A stretch of 64,000 nt of DNA from assembly GCF_000429045.1 (NCBI RefSeq), contig NZ_KE386843.1:1-64000 (forward strand), read 5' to 3'. Below the pieces are notes generated by a model. The model saw only the letters and a program-made list of their open reading frames with translations. It was not told where the DNA came from and did no database searches. The first letter of the stretch is position 1, and each line of letters opens with the position of its first letter. Shown in pieces: positions 1 through 9,428 of this stretch. The position numbers were made by a program, and so were the translations under genes. This DNA comes from Salinarimonas rosea DSM 21201. Its GTDB lineage: Bacteria > Pseudomonadota > Alphaproteobacteria > Rhizobiales > Beijerinckiaceae.

Positions 1-17
1 GCTGAGTAATGCCGATG

Positions 18-1199
18 TCAAGCCGCTCTGTAGCTCGGATCGAAGGGCTGGCGATGATTGAGGATGGCCCAGAGCACGTTCACGCGTCGTCGCGCCAGGG
101 CGACGAGGGCCTGGACATGCCTGTGTCCCTCGCGCCGCTTCCGGTCGTAGTAGGCGCGGGAGGTCGGGTCCTTTGCGACGACGGCGCAGAAGGCGCTCTG
201 GTAGAAGACGCGCTTGAGGGCCTTGTCGCCGCCGAAGGCGCGTCGGAGGGCGCGCGCCTTGCCGGACTGCCGCAGGATTGGCGCGAGGCCTGCGGCCGAG
301 GCCATGGCGTCGGCCGAGCGGAAGCGGGCGATGGAGCCTGCCGCGGCGATGAACTCCGCCGAGAGAACGACCCCCATTCCGGGCAGGCTTCGGATGAGGG
401 CCCCGTCAGGGTGGGCGGCGACGAGGGCTGCGAGTTCCTTGTCGATCTCGGCGATGCGTTCGCGTGCGGCCAGCGCCTCGACGGCGAGCTCGCGCACGAG
501 CCGGGCGAGGGTCGCCTCGCCCGGGACGACGATGGTCTGCGCGCGGGCGGCGGAGAGAGCGATCTCGGCCAGGCGCTCGGGATCGCGCAGGCTCGGCGTC
601 TTGCGCAGCTGCTTGACGATGCGGGCGTTCCCGGCCGCGCGGATCTCGCCGGGCGTGACGAAGCGGGTCAGCAGCACGAGCGGCCCCTTGGCGCCGAGAT
701 CGAGGCTGCGCTCGAGGCCGGGGTGGATCGAGGCGAGGAACTGGCGCAGGCGCGAGACGCGTCGCGTCTGGTCCTGCACGAGGTCGCCGCGGCGGGAGAC
801 GAGGAGCCGGATCGCGACGGTGGTCTCCTCGTCGGGCAGGATCGGCCGGAGGTCGGCGCGGGTGCGCACGAGATCGGCGATGACGCGCGCGTCGCGCGGG
901 TCGCTCTTGCGCTCACCGCCCGCATGACCCTGGGCGGCGCGGTTGACCGCGATGCCGGGCACGTGGACGAGCGCGAGGCCGGCGGCGATCAGCACGGCCT
1001 CCAGGAAGCAGGCGATCGAGCCCGTGACGTCGAGGCCGACCCGCACCTCGCCGTCGAGGCCGACGAGATCGGAGGCCAGCGCCTCGAGCGCCTCCTGCTC
1101 GTTCGAAACCGCGCGGTCGATCAGGACGCGCGCGTCCTGATCGACCGCATGAACCCAATGGACGTCCTTGGCGACGTCGATACCGACACAGATCCGCAT
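18..1199 (-). CDS. IS110-family transposase
   Basis: A 393-residue recombinase that would move its own insertion sequence. The N-terminal part (about 1-160) has the RuvC-like IS110 layout: GIDVAKD at the start, a GLDVTGS block near residue 55 and SDPRDARVI near residue 100, which supplies the two late acidic residues of the DEDD type. The C-terminal part (about 260-350) has the Transposase_20 pattern, with SLPGMGV followed by ASAAGLAP. Length is normal for the family and the frame is intact, so the element may still be active. The ATG at 1199 directly precedes the conserved N-terminus. IS110 elements usually lack long terminal inverted repeats and none was seen, so the element ends are not defined. 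It marks the left flank of the defence island. Confidence 0.93.
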   Translation of the reverse strand: MRICVGIDVAKDVHWVHAVDQDARVLIDRAVSNEQEALEALASDLVGLDGEVRVGLDVTGSIACFLEAVLIAAGLALVHVPGIAVNRAAQGHAGGERKSDPRDARVIADLVRTRADLRPILPDEETTVAIRLLVSRRGDLVQDQTRRVSRLRQFLASIHPGLERSLDLGAKGPLVLLTRFVTPGEIRAAGNARIVKQLRKTPSLRDPERLAEIALSAARAQTIVVPGEATLARLVRELAVEALAARERIAEIDKELAALVAAHPDGALIRSLPGMGVVLSAEFIAAAGSIARFRSADAMASAAGLAPILRQSGKARALRRAFGGDKALKRVFYQSAFCAVVAKDPTSRAYYDRKRREGHRHVQALVALARRRVNVLWAILNHRQPFDPSYRAA

Positions 1200-1678
1200 G
1201 GCGCCTCCCCCACGTCGACGAACCGCATCCAGGGTCTCGCCGGCATCGCCTTACGGAGCCATGATCGGCATCGAGCAATCAGCAGTCGAACCCCGGTGGC
1301 GATGTGGGTGGCGCAGCCGGCGGAGCCATCGAGGGCAGCCGGAGTGATAACCATGCCCAAATCGCCTGCGTCCCGACAGACTGGCCGAGTCGCGGCCGGA
1401 ACGCATCAACTGGGTAAGGCCGAGTGAGCGGCTCGCAGATTGTGGATCAGCACGCTGCGGGACCCGCGCATGCTCCGCAGCGCCCCCCCTCCCAGACCGA
1501 AAGGAAACTCATTTCCAATGCCCGGCAGGGAAGAAGGAGGGCTCCGATTGGGAGCTTTTAGGAAGTCCCTCCGCGTGCCGATCCACATGACCTCGGTCGA
1601 GATCGGAAGTTACTGGAACGCGACGTTAGGCGCGGCTACACTCCCGGTCGCTGCTCGATCCTCATTGCTGGTGCCCGC
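1200..1678. other. Non-coding flank between IS110 transposase and defence operon
   Basis: No convincing gene in these 479 bases. The first 200-250 bases lie immediately upstream of the transposase start. In IS110-group elements that place normally holds the left-end non-coding segment that produces the bridge RNA, so it is a candidate for one (inference from position only). The rest carries a small hairpin at 1541-1560 and must contain the leader of the operon beginning at 1679. No good sigma-70 promoter was recognised. Confidence 0.4.
1541..1560 (+). terminator. Possible short intrinsic terminator
   Basis: GCTCC and GGAGC form a perfect 5-bp stem around a GATTG loop and are followed by TTTTA on the + strand. 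The stem is short and the T-tract brief. It could insulate the next operon from transcription entering from the left. Confidence 0.3.
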
Positions 1679-4600
1679 GTGACGTCGTTCTTCGAGAACC
1701 CCATCCTCAACTCCCCCTACGCGGAGCCCTCCCGGCATCATGCGCTGGACGAGACCGGGCAGCCGCTCGACCTGCCTCCGCAGCCGGGCCGACGCCCCTC
1801 GAAGCTCCTCACCCCGGTCCCGCCCTCGCGCAAGAAGAAGGCCCGCGGCAAGCAGGCGGAGCTCTCGCTCGGGGACGCGGAGGGGTTCTCCGAGGATGGG
1901 CAGGAGTACAACCCCACCCCGATCATCAACGAGATCCGAGGCCACGTCGCCTCCTGGCGCGCGCTGAAGAACCCCGCCGACTGGGGCGTGACGCCCACCA
2001 CCGCGCGGCTCCTCCAGCATTGGCGCAGCCATGACTTCCAGGGCCCGAAACCCTTCTTCTGCCAGATCGAGGCGGTGGAGACGGCGATCTGGCTCGCCGA
2101 GGTCGCCCGGCGGGAGAAGCGCTACCAGCGCTACTGGGACCACCTGAAGGGCGCCAACGAGGCGGCGAACCCCGATCTCCTGCGCATCGCGCTCAAGCTC
2201 GCCACCGGCGCCGGCAAGACCACCGTGATGGCCATGCTGATCGCCTGGCAGGCGGCGAACGCGGCGCGCACGCCCGGCTCACCGCACTACGCCCGCGGGT
2301 TCCTCATCGTGGCACCGGGCATCACCATCCGCGACCGGCTGCGGGTGCTCAACCCCGCCGACGAGAATTCCTACTATGCCTCGCGCGAGATCGTGCCGCC
2401 GGACATGCTGCCGGACATCGCCAAGGCGAAGATCGTCATCACCAACTACCACGCCTTCCAGCGCCGCAAGACGCTCGACATCTCCAAGGTCGGCAGCGCG
2501 CTCCTCAAAGGGCGCACGGGCGAGCCGATCGAGACGACCGAGAGCGTGGGCGAAATGCTGCACCGGGTCTGCGGCGATCTCCTCGCGCTGAAGAACGTCG
2601 TCGTTCTCAACGACGAGGCGCACCACTGCTATCGCGAGAAGCCCCGCTCGGAGGAGGATCTCACCGCCGAGGACAAGGAGGAAGCGAAGCAGAACAACGA
2701 GGCGGCGCGGCTGTGGATCTCCGGCCTCGAGGCGCTCGCCCGCAAGGGCAAGCTGCGCGCGGTCTACGACCTCTCGGCGACGCCCTTCTTCCTGCGCGGC
2801 TCGGGCTATCGCGAGGGCACGCTGTTTCCCTGGGTGGTCTCCGATTTCTCGCTGATGGACGCCATCGAGTGCGGGATCGTGAAGCTGCCGCGCGTGCCGG
2901 TGGCGGACAACGCGACCGGCGGCGACACGCCGACCTTCCGCGACCTGTGGGTCCATATCGGCAAGGAGCTGCCGAAGAAGGGGGCGGGCAAGGCGGGGGA
3001 CCTCGATCCGCTGAAGCTGCCCAACAAGCTCCTCACCGCGCTCAACCTGCTCTACAGCCACTACGAGAAGACGTTCCGGCTCTGGGACGGCGTGATCGAG
3101 ACGCCGCCGGTCTTCATCGTGGTGTGCCAGAACACGGCCATCTCGAAGCTGGTCTACGAGTGGATCTCCGGCTGGGACCGGCCGAACGAGGACGGCGAGC
3201 TTCTCAACGTGCACCAGGGCCACCTGGAGCTGTTCCGCAACTACGACCAATACGGCCAGCGCCTCGCCCGCCCGAGGACGCTGCTCATCGACTCGATGCA
3301 GCTCGAAAGCGGCGAGGCGCTCGACCCCGCCTTTCGGGAGATCGCCGGGCCGGAGATCGAGGCGTTCAAGCGCGAGAAGGCGGTGCGCGAGGGCGCGGGC
3401 GCCGTCTCCGACACGCTGTCGGACGCCGATCTGCTGCGCGAGGTGATGAACACGGTGGGCAAGCCCGGGCGGCTCGGCGCCGACATCCGCTGCGTGGTGT
3501 CGGTCTCCATGCTCACCGAGGGCTGGGACGCCAACACCGTCACTCATATTCTGGGCGTGCGCGCCTTCGGCACGCAGCTGCTCTGCGAGCAGGTGGTGGG
3601 GCGGGCGCTGCGCCGGCAGTCGTATGCGCTCAACGACCAGGGCCTGTTCGACGCCGAATACGCCGACATCTTCGGCATCCCCTTCGACTTCACCGGCAAG
3701 CAGGTCGTCGCCCCGCCGACGCCGCCTAAGCCGACGACGCGCGTCCAGGCCATGCGCGAGCGCGAGCGGCTGGAGATCCTCTATCCCCGGGTCGAGGGCT
3801 ACCGCCGGGACCTGCCGGCGGAGCGGCTGAAGGCGACCTTCAGCGAGGACAGCCGGCTCCCGCTCACGCCCGAGGAGGTGGGGCCGTGCACGGTGCTGAT
3901 GGCGGGCATCGTGGGCGAGAACGTCGAGATCACGCCGACCGTGCTCGAGGCCGTGCGGCCGAGCACGATCGTGTTCCACCTCGCCAAGCGCTTCGTCGAG
4001 ACGAAGCTCACCGAGCCCGGCGCGGACACGCCCTATCACCTCTTCAACGACGCTAAGCGCATCGTCGGCCGCTGGCTCGACGAGGGATATCTCGTCACCA
4101 AGGGCGGCGTGCCGCGCGCGGCCGTGATGTATCTCGAGCTCGCCGACAAGGCCTGCGAGCTGATCTACCTCGCCTGCCAGCGCTCCGCCCCCGGCGAGAG
4201 CCGCATCAAGGCGGTGCCGGACCCGTACAACCCGCGCGGCTCCTCGCGCTTCGTCGGCTTCACCACCTCGAAGGCAGACCTCTGGAAGACGGACCCGGAG
4301 AAGAGCCACATCAACTACGTCGTCTGCGACAGCGAGTGGGAGGCGGAACTCGCCCGGGTGTTGGAGGCGCATCCGCGGGTGATCGCCTACGTCAAGAACC
4401 AGGGGCTCGGCTTCGAGGTGCCCTATCGCGACGGCGGCGTGGTGCGGCGCTACGTGCCGGATTTCATCGTGCGGATCGACCTCGGAGACGGCGAGGAGCT
4501 GAACCTCGTCGTCGAAACGAAGGGCTATCGCGGCATCGACGCCCAGCTGAAAGCCGAGACGATGAAGACGCTCTGGGTGCCGGGCGTGAACAATGTCGGC

Positions 4601-4723
4601 CTGTGGGGCCGGTGGGATTTCGCGGAATTCCGCGACGTGTATGAGATCGAGGCCGCCTTCGGGCGGCTGGTGGACGAGCAGCTCGCGCTGCATGCGCGCA
4701 AGACCGAGACGGAACCGGCATGA
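1679..4723 (+). CDS. Type III restriction Res-like helicase/endonuclease
   Basis: A 1014-residue superfamily 2 helicase with a C-terminal nuclease-like domain, resembling type III Res subunits. Visible motifs are Walker A GAGKTT near residue 176, DEAHH near 310, SATPF near 365, a helicase C-terminal half with TEGWDANTVTHI and QVVGRALRR near 620-655, and a PD-(D/E)XK-like site near 927-950 (VPDF then ETKG). The N-terminus (FFENPILNSPY) is typical of a stand-alone Res-like family found beside DNA methyltransferases. The start is GTG; no strong ribosome site is visible. The next gene overlaps it by 4 bp (ATGA). It probably cuts or translocates DNA lacking the modification made by the methyltransferase at 5640-8606. 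Confidence 0.9.
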   Translation: MTSFFENPILNSPYAEPSRHHALDETGQPLDLPPQPGRRPSKLLTPVPPSRKKKARGKQAELSLGDAEGFSEDGQEYNPTPIINEIRGHVASWRALKNPADWGVTPTTARLLQHWRSHDFQGPKPFFCQIEAVETAIWLAEVARREKRYQRYWDHLKGANEAANPDLLRIALKLATGAGKTTVMAMLIAWQAANAARTPGSPHYARGFLIVAPGITIRDRLRVLNPADENSYYASREIVPPDMLPDIAKAKIVITNYHAFQRRKTLDISKVGSALLKGRTGEPIETTESVGEMLHRVCGDLLALKNVVVLNDEAHHCYREKPRSEEDLTAEDKEEAKQNNEAARLWISGLEALARKGKLRAVYDLSATPFFLRGSGYREGTLFPWVVSDFSLMDAIECGIVKLPRVPVADNATGGDTPTFRDLWVHIGKELPKKGAGKAGDLDPLKLPNKLLTALNLLYSHYEKTFRLWDGVIETPPVFIVVCQNTAISKLVYEWISGWDRPNEDGELLNVHQGHLELFRNYDQYGQRLARPRTLLIDSMQLESGEALDPAFREIAGPEIEAFKREKAVREGAGAVSDTLSDADLLREVMNTVGKPGRLGADIRCVVSVSMLTEGWDANTVTHILGVRAFGTQLLCEQVVGRALRRQSYALNDQGLFDAEYADIFGIPFDFTGKQVVAPPTPPKPTTRVQAMRERERLEILYPRVEGYRRDLPAERLKATFSEDSRLPLTPEEVGPCTVLMAGIVGENVEITPTVLEAVRPSTIVFHLAKRFVETKLTEPGADTPYHLFNDAKRIVGRWLDEGYLVTKGGVPRAAVMYLELADKACELIYLACQRSAPGESRIKAVPDPYNPRGSSRFVGFTTSKADLWKTDPEKSHINYVVCDSEWEAELARVLEAHPRVIAYVKNQGLGFEVPYRDGGVVRRYVPDFIVRIDLGDGEELNLVVETKGYRGIDAQLKAETMKTLWVPGVNNVGLWGRWDFAEFRDVYEIEAAFGRLVDEQLALHARKTETEPA

Positions 4724-5634
4724 CGATACCCACTCTGGGGCGGCTCGAGAGCGTGGACGTCCGCGCGGCTTGGGCCAACGAGGCGGCGTCCTTCACGCCC
4801 TGGCTCGCGGAGAACCTGGGCCGGCTCGGCGAGGCGCTCGGGCTCGAGCTCGCCATCGAGGCGACCGAGGTCGCGGTGGGCGCCTACCGCGCCGACATCG
4901 TCGCGCGCGAGAGCCGTGACGGATCGGTGGTCCTCATCGAGAACCAGCTCGAGGCGAGCGATCACGGCCATCTCGGCCAGATCCTCACCTATCTCACGGG
5001 CCTCGGCGCACAGCGCGTCGTCTGGGTCGCGCCGCGCTTCCGCGACGAGCATCTCTCTGCGGTGCGCTGGCTCAACGAGCACACGGTCGAGCCCTTCGCG
5101 TTCTTCGCCGTACAGGTCTCGGTGGTCCGCATCGGCGCCTCGCCGATGGCGCCGCTGTTCGAGGTGCTCGAGAAGCCGAACGATTGGGATCGGAAGGTCG
5201 TCAGCGAGACCCGCGAGGCGCGCAGCGCCGACGACGCGTCCGCGCGCCGCCTGGCGTTCTGGACCTTCGTGACCACGCGCCATCCCGACATGCTGAAGGA
5301 CGGCCCGCCGAACCGCGCCTCCAACCGCTGGCGCAAGATCGAGCCGCTCGATCTCGTTATCTCGTACTATCTCGGCTCCAGCAGCGTCGGCGCCTTCGTG
5401 CGCGGCGGGCAAGGTCTCGGCTACGATGCGGTCCTCCCGCGGCTGGAGGGCCGTCGGGCCGAGTTCGACCGCCGCATCGAGGCGACGACCGGCGCCGCCT
5501 TCGAGGGGGCCTTCTCCACCAGCTTGCGAACCCAGACGGCCGACGAGGCGAACTGGCCCGCCATGGCCGACTGGCTGCACGACACCGTCGCGCGCTTCGC
5601 CGAGGCGCTCGCCGAGACCTACGGACAGGACTGA
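4720..5634 (+). CDS. DUF4268-domain protein of the restriction operon
   Basis: A 304-residue protein whose ATG overlaps the preceding stop. The N-terminal half (about 45-120) has the pattern RADIVAR, then LIENQLEASDHGHLGQILTYL. It looks like a degenerate PD-(D/E)XK fold, with D and E-N-Q where an active nuclease would have D and E-x-K. The C-terminal half fits DUF4268. No biochemical role is established for this family that I can name. Its fixed place between the Res-like helicase and the methyltransferase suggests a specificity, DNA-binding or regulatory subunit. The missing Lys argues against independent nuclease activity. Confidence 0.75.
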   Translation: MTIPTLGRLESVDVRAAWANEAASFTPWLAENLGRLGEALGLELAIEATEVAVGAYRADIVARESRDGSVVLIENQLEASDHGHLGQILTYLTGLGAQRVVWVAPRFRDEHLSAVRWLNEHTVEPFAFFAVQVSVVRIGASPMAPLFEVLEKPNDWDRKVVSETREARSADDASARRLAFWTFVTTRHPDMLKDGPPNRASNRWRKIEPLDLVISYYLGSSSVGAFVRGGQGLGYDAVLPRLEGRRAEFDRRIEATTGAAFEGAFSTSLRTQTADEANWPAMADWLHDTVARFAEALAETYGQD

Positions 5635-5639
5635 TACCG

Positions 5640-8606
5640 ATGGCCCGCACCCCCAAAGGCCCGACCCGCGTCGAGACGCTCGCCCACGAGGGCGAGCGGC
5701 GCAGGAACATCCCGACCGCCGAGCATCAGAGCTTCGCGCTGGCGCAGGAGGCGCAGAACCCCGTCGAGCCGGCGCGGTTCGAGCGGGCGCGGCCGCTCGG
5801 GCCGGGGGAGACGCGGGAGCGGGACGGGGATCGCGATCCGCAGATCGTCTGGAACGGCGCGCGCATCCGGCTCTCGAAGGCGCAGATCGAGGAGCTGACG
5901 AAGACCGGCGAGGTCTCGATCGGGGACGCGCAGCTCGTTTGGCGGGGGAAGGACGCGCAGGACTGGTCGGACCTCGTGGTCGAGGCGCCGCCGCTCTACA
6001 TCCAGGAGAAGATCCACCCCAAGGCGATCATCCAGGACCTGATGCGGCGCTCGAGCGCCGGCGCGCAGGCCAAGACCGACGCGCCCGATCTCTTCGCCGA
6101 CTTCAACGGCCTGCCGGACCCGGAGGCGCGGCTCGAGTTCTACCAGCACGAGCAGCACTGGACGAACCGGATGATCCTGGGCGACAGTCTCCAGGCCATG
6201 GCCTCGCTCGCCCAGCGCGAGGCGCTGAAGGGCAAGGTGCAGGCGATCTATTTCGACCCGCCCTACGGCATCAAGTTCAATTCCAACTGGCAGGTCTCCA
6301 CCCTCTCGCGCGACGTCAAGGACGGCAAGGCCACCGACATCACCCGCGAGCCCGAGCAGGTGAAGGCCTTCCGCGACACCTGGAAGGACGGCATCCACTC
6401 CTACCTCACCTATCTGCGCGACCGGCTGACCGTGGCGCGGGAGCTTCTGACGGAGAGCGGATCGATCTTCGTGCAGATCGGGGACGAGAACGTGCACCGC
6501 GTCCGGGCGGTGATGGATGAGGTGTTCGGGGAGGAGAATTTCATCTGCTCCATAGCTGTTCAGAAAACAGGAAGTCAGAGCGGCAATTTTCTTCAATCGA
6601 CGAGCGATGATGTGCTCTGGTATTCGCGCTCGAAAGTCGCGTCCCAAGCTAAATTTCGGCCGCTATTCTTCCTCCGTGACGGTTCGGCGACAACCGGGAC
6701 GACTATCGAGAGAACGGACTTTTCCGCCTATCCGCTTACCTCGGACGGCATCAGAACCACCACGACATGTGATGTGTTCATCCATGCAAAGCGATTTCAC
6801 CCGGGAAACGCGGCACACTGGAAGATTTTACCTGAGGGTCTAAAGCGCGCCGAGCGAGCAGGGCGCATTGCGCTTCAGAAAACCCAGATCCGTCTCAAAT
6901 ACTTCTTTGACGACTACCCAGTTCAGCGACTGGGTGACTATTGGGATGACGTTGGCGGTGCGACCGGGAAGGTATACATCGTCCAAACATCTCCGAAAGT
7001 CGTCGAACGCTGCCTCCTCATGGCCACTGACCCCGGCGACCTCGTGCTCGACCCCACCTGCGGGTCCGGCACCACCGCTTTCGTCGCCGAGCAATGGGGC
7101 CGGCGCTGGATCACGATCGACACCTCGCGGGTGGCGCTCGCGCTGGCCCGGGCGCGGATCATGGGCGCGCGCTATCCCTACTACCTCCTCGCCGACAGCC
7201 CCGAGGGGCGGCGCAAGGAGGCGGAGGTGTCGGGGCGCGTGCTGCCGGAGCACGGCACGCGCGGCGACGTCCGCCAGGGTTTCGTCTACGAGCGCGCGCC
7301 GCACGTCACCTTGAAGTCGATCGCGAACAATGCCGAGATCGACGTCATCCACGAGCGCTTCCAGCCGCAGGTCGAGGCCGCGCTTGCCGCGCTGAACGCC
7401 GCGCTCGCCGGCCATCCCGAGCCCTTCCCGATCGCCAGCGGCGGGCGCGAGGGAAAAAAGATCACCTTCGGCGCCCCCGGCCTCCATAAGCTCCCCTCCG
7501 GCGAGGACGCGCCCGCGGGCGCGCTGCTCGAGTGGGAGGTCCCCCGCGAGGCGCCGTCCGATTGGCCGCACGCGGCGGCCGACGCGCTGGAGCGGTTCTG
7601 GACGGTGCGCATCGCGCGCCAGGGCGAGATCGACGCCGCGATAGCGCGCGCCGCCGATGTCGAGCTGCTCTACGATCGCCCCTACGAGGACAAGGGCCGC
7701 GTGCGCGTCGCCGGGCCCTGCACGGTGGAGAGCCTGTCGCCCCACCGGGTCGTGCCCGCGGACGATCTCGACGACGAGCTGATCGACGAGCTCGACGCAG
7801 GCACGGGCAAGCGGATCAAGCAGACCGGCGGCACGCCGCCGACCGAGTTCGCCACCATGGTGATCGAGCACCTGCGCACGGCCGGCGTCCACCAGCACGC
7901 GAAGTCGGACACGATCCGCTTCACCTCCCTCCAGGGCTGGCCGGGCGAGTGGATCGGGGCGGCGGGCACCTTCGCCGAGGGCGCGGCGGAGCGGCGCGCT
8001 GCGATCTTCATCGGCCCGGAATTCGGCACCGTCACCCGCGCCGCCATCGTCGCCGCCGCCCGCGAGGCCACCGACGCGCGCTTCGACGTGCTCATCGTCT
8101 GCGCCTTCGCCTTCGACGCCCACGCGGCCGAGGTGCAGCGCATGGGCCCGATGCCGGTGCTGCAAGCGCGCATGAACCCCGACCTGCACATGGCCGAGGA
8201 TTTGAAGAACACCGGCAAGGGCAACCTCTTCGTCGTCTTCGGCGAGCCGGACGTGGAGGTGGAGGACGCGGGCGAGGGGCTGATCCGCGTGCGCGTCCAC
8301 GGGGTGGACGTGTTCGACCCGAACACGGGGCAGATCCGCAGCGACGGCGTGGAGGGCGTGGCGGCCTGGTTCGTGGACGACGATTACAACGAGGAGAGCT
8401 TCTTCGTGAGACAAGCGTACTTCCTGGGGGCGCAGGACCCCTACAAGGCGCTGAAGAGTGCGTTGAAGTCCGAGATTGACGCCGACGCCTGGGAGACGTT
8501 GTATAGCCCGGTGTCGCGCGCGTTCCGAAGGCCGAGCACGGGCCGGATCGCGGTGAAGGTGATCAATCACTTCGGAGACGAGGTGATGAAGGTTTTTGGG
8601 GTGTGA
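5640..8606 (+). CDS. Beta-class site-specific DNA methyltransferase (Mod-like)
   Basis: A 988-residue amino-methyltransferase (N6-adenine or N4-cytosine). DPPYG (motif IV) is near residue 206 and DPTCGSGTT (motif I) near 470. This motif IV-before-I order is the beta class used by type III Mod proteins. The segment between them, about residues 300-460 (6540-7020), should hold target recognition and is clearly AT-richer than its surroundings, as expected for a swapped specificity domain. The long C-terminal part is family-specific. ATG at 5640 lies 5 bp after the previous stop; the same frame is open further upstream only as a GC-rich extension. It would protect host DNA against the Res-like partner. 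Confidence 0.92.
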   Translation: MARTPKGPTRVETLAHEGERRRNIPTAEHQSFALAQEAQNPVEPARFERARPLGPGETRERDGDRDPQIVWNGARIRLSKAQIEELTKTGEVSIGDAQLVWRGKDAQDWSDLVVEAPPLYIQEKIHPKAIIQDLMRRSSAGAQAKTDAPDLFADFNGLPDPEARLEFYQHEQHWTNRMILGDSLQAMASLAQREALKGKVQAIYFDPPYGIKFNSNWQVSTLSRDVKDGKATDITREPEQVKAFRDTWKDGIHSYLTYLRDRLTVARELLTESGSIFVQIGDENVHRVRAVMDEVFGEENFICSIAVQKTGSQSGNFLQSTSDDVLWYSRSKVASQAKFRPLFFLRDGSATTGTTIERTDFSAYPLTSDGIRTTTTCDVFIHAKRFHPGNAAHWKILPEGLKRAERAGRIALQKTQIRLKYFFDDYPVQRLGDYWDDVGGATGKVYIVQTSPKVVERCLLMATDPGDLVLDPTCGSGTTAFVAEQWGRRWITIDTSRVALALARARIMGARYPYYLLADSPEGRRKEAEVSGRVLPEHGTRGDVRQGFVYERAPHVTLKSIANNAEIDVIHERFQPQVEAALAALNAALAGHPEPFPIASGGREGKKITFGAPGLHKLPSGEDAPAGALLEWEVPREAPSDWPHAAADALERFWTVRIARQGEIDAAIARAADVELLYDRPYEDKGRVRVAGPCTVESLSPHRVVPADDLDDELIDELDAGTGKRIKQTGGTPPTEFATMVIEHLRTAGVHQHAKSDTIRFTSLQGWPGEWIGAAGTFAEGAAERRAAIFIGPEFGTVTRAAIVAAAREATDARFDVLIVCAFAFDAHAAEVQRMGPMPVLQARMNPDLHMAEDLKNTGKGNLFVVFGEPDVEVEDAGEGLIRVRVHGVDVFDPNTGQIRSDGVEGVAAWFVDDDYNEESFFVRQAYFLGAQDPYKALKSALKSEIDADAWETLYSPVSRAFRRPSTGRIAVKVINHFGDEVMKVFGV

Positions 8607-8609
8607 ACG

Positions 8610-9413
8610 ATGCGCGAACCCGAAGACGTGCCGTTCGAGGTTCCTGAGTGGTCCACGCCGAGTTCTCCTTTTTCCAGGAGCACTCATAAGCCCTTTAGGC
8701 CAGAAGATTTAAAGGACACTGCGGTAGGAAGTACGGGCCGTACTGCATTTTTTGAAAAGAATATCGTTCTATTCTCTCGTGAGCTCGACGGGCGAGTACC
8801 CTTCATTTTTCGTACACCTAGCGGAGACATCAGGTCTCTCGATCTCGGATGCTTGAAATTTCTTCTGAACCGTAGAGAGCCAGAATTAGACGTAGAGCTT
8901 GAGAATGGCTTTATCGTCGCCGTCCGGCCTCGACAAATCTTGATTGACCGATACAGTTTTCTCCCGTCACTTCCGCTCCCCTTTGATGTCGATGCGCTGG
9001 TTGACGAGCGCCGCAAGCAGGAGTCTGAAAGGGTGATACGGGACGGCGCAGCTGATTTTCGTCGCAAGGTTCTTGCAGCTTATGGCAACCGGTGCGCCTT
9101 CACTGGGACGCGCGTAGAAGGTGTTTTGGACGCTGCCCACATCTACCCCTACCTTGGCATCAAGACGAACGATGTGCGAAACGGGATCGCCATGCGAGTT
9201 GACGTCCACCGGCTCTTCGACGGCCACTTGTTGTCTCTGGAACCAGAAAATGGTGGCGTCGTCGTTCGCGTCGCCTCCGACCTTTCTGGAAGCCTCTACG
9301 AAAAACTAGCTGGAAGATCTATTCGAATTCCGCCGAATAAATCTGAGCACCCCGCAGTGGAATGCCTTCGAAAGCATCTTTCCACTTTCCGCGCGAAAAC
9401 TGAAGAGCGATAA
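8610..9413 (+). CDS. HNH endonuclease
   Basis: A 267-residue protein with a C-terminal HNH_2-type domain: CAFTG near residue 167, DAAHIYPY near 177, then R-N-G-I and D-V-H-R-L-F-D. This arrangement is typical of HNH endonucleases in defence operons. The first 140 residues are not recognised and may recognise the target. ATG lies 3 bp after the methyltransferase stop, so it is co-transcribed. Base composition is visibly less GC-rich than the neighbours and codon use is mixed, suggesting separate acquisition. It may be a second effector nuclease of the restriction operon. Confidence 0.85.
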   Translation: MREPEDVPFEVPEWSTPSSPFSRSTHKPFRPEDLKDTAVGSTGRTAFFEKNIVLFSRELDGRVPFIFRTPSGDIRSLDLGCLKFLLNRREPELDVELENGFIVAVRPRQILIDRYSFLPSLPLPFDVDALVDERRKQESERVIRDGAADFRRKVLAAYGNRCAFTGTRVEGVLDAAHIYPYLGIKTNDVRNGIAMRVDVHRLFDGHLLSLEPENGGVVVRVASDLSGSLYEKLAGRSIRIPPNKSEHPAVECLRKHLSTFRAKTEER

Positions 9414-9428
9414 TATGGAAGGTGATGC

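Noticed and set aside
1503-1516. GGAAA-CTCA-TTTCC inverted repeat as an operator
   Set aside because: Five-base arms of this kind are expected by chance, and no second copy was seen near the operon start.
5184-5639. N-terminal extension of the methyltransferase
   Set aside because: It overlaps the DUF4268 gene in another frame with Arg-rich sequence. ATG 5640 follows that gene by 5 bp.
8610-9413. HNH gene as ZorE of a type II Zorya
   Set aside because: It lies in a different operon on the other strand, and a type I zorC/zorD pair is present with zorAB.
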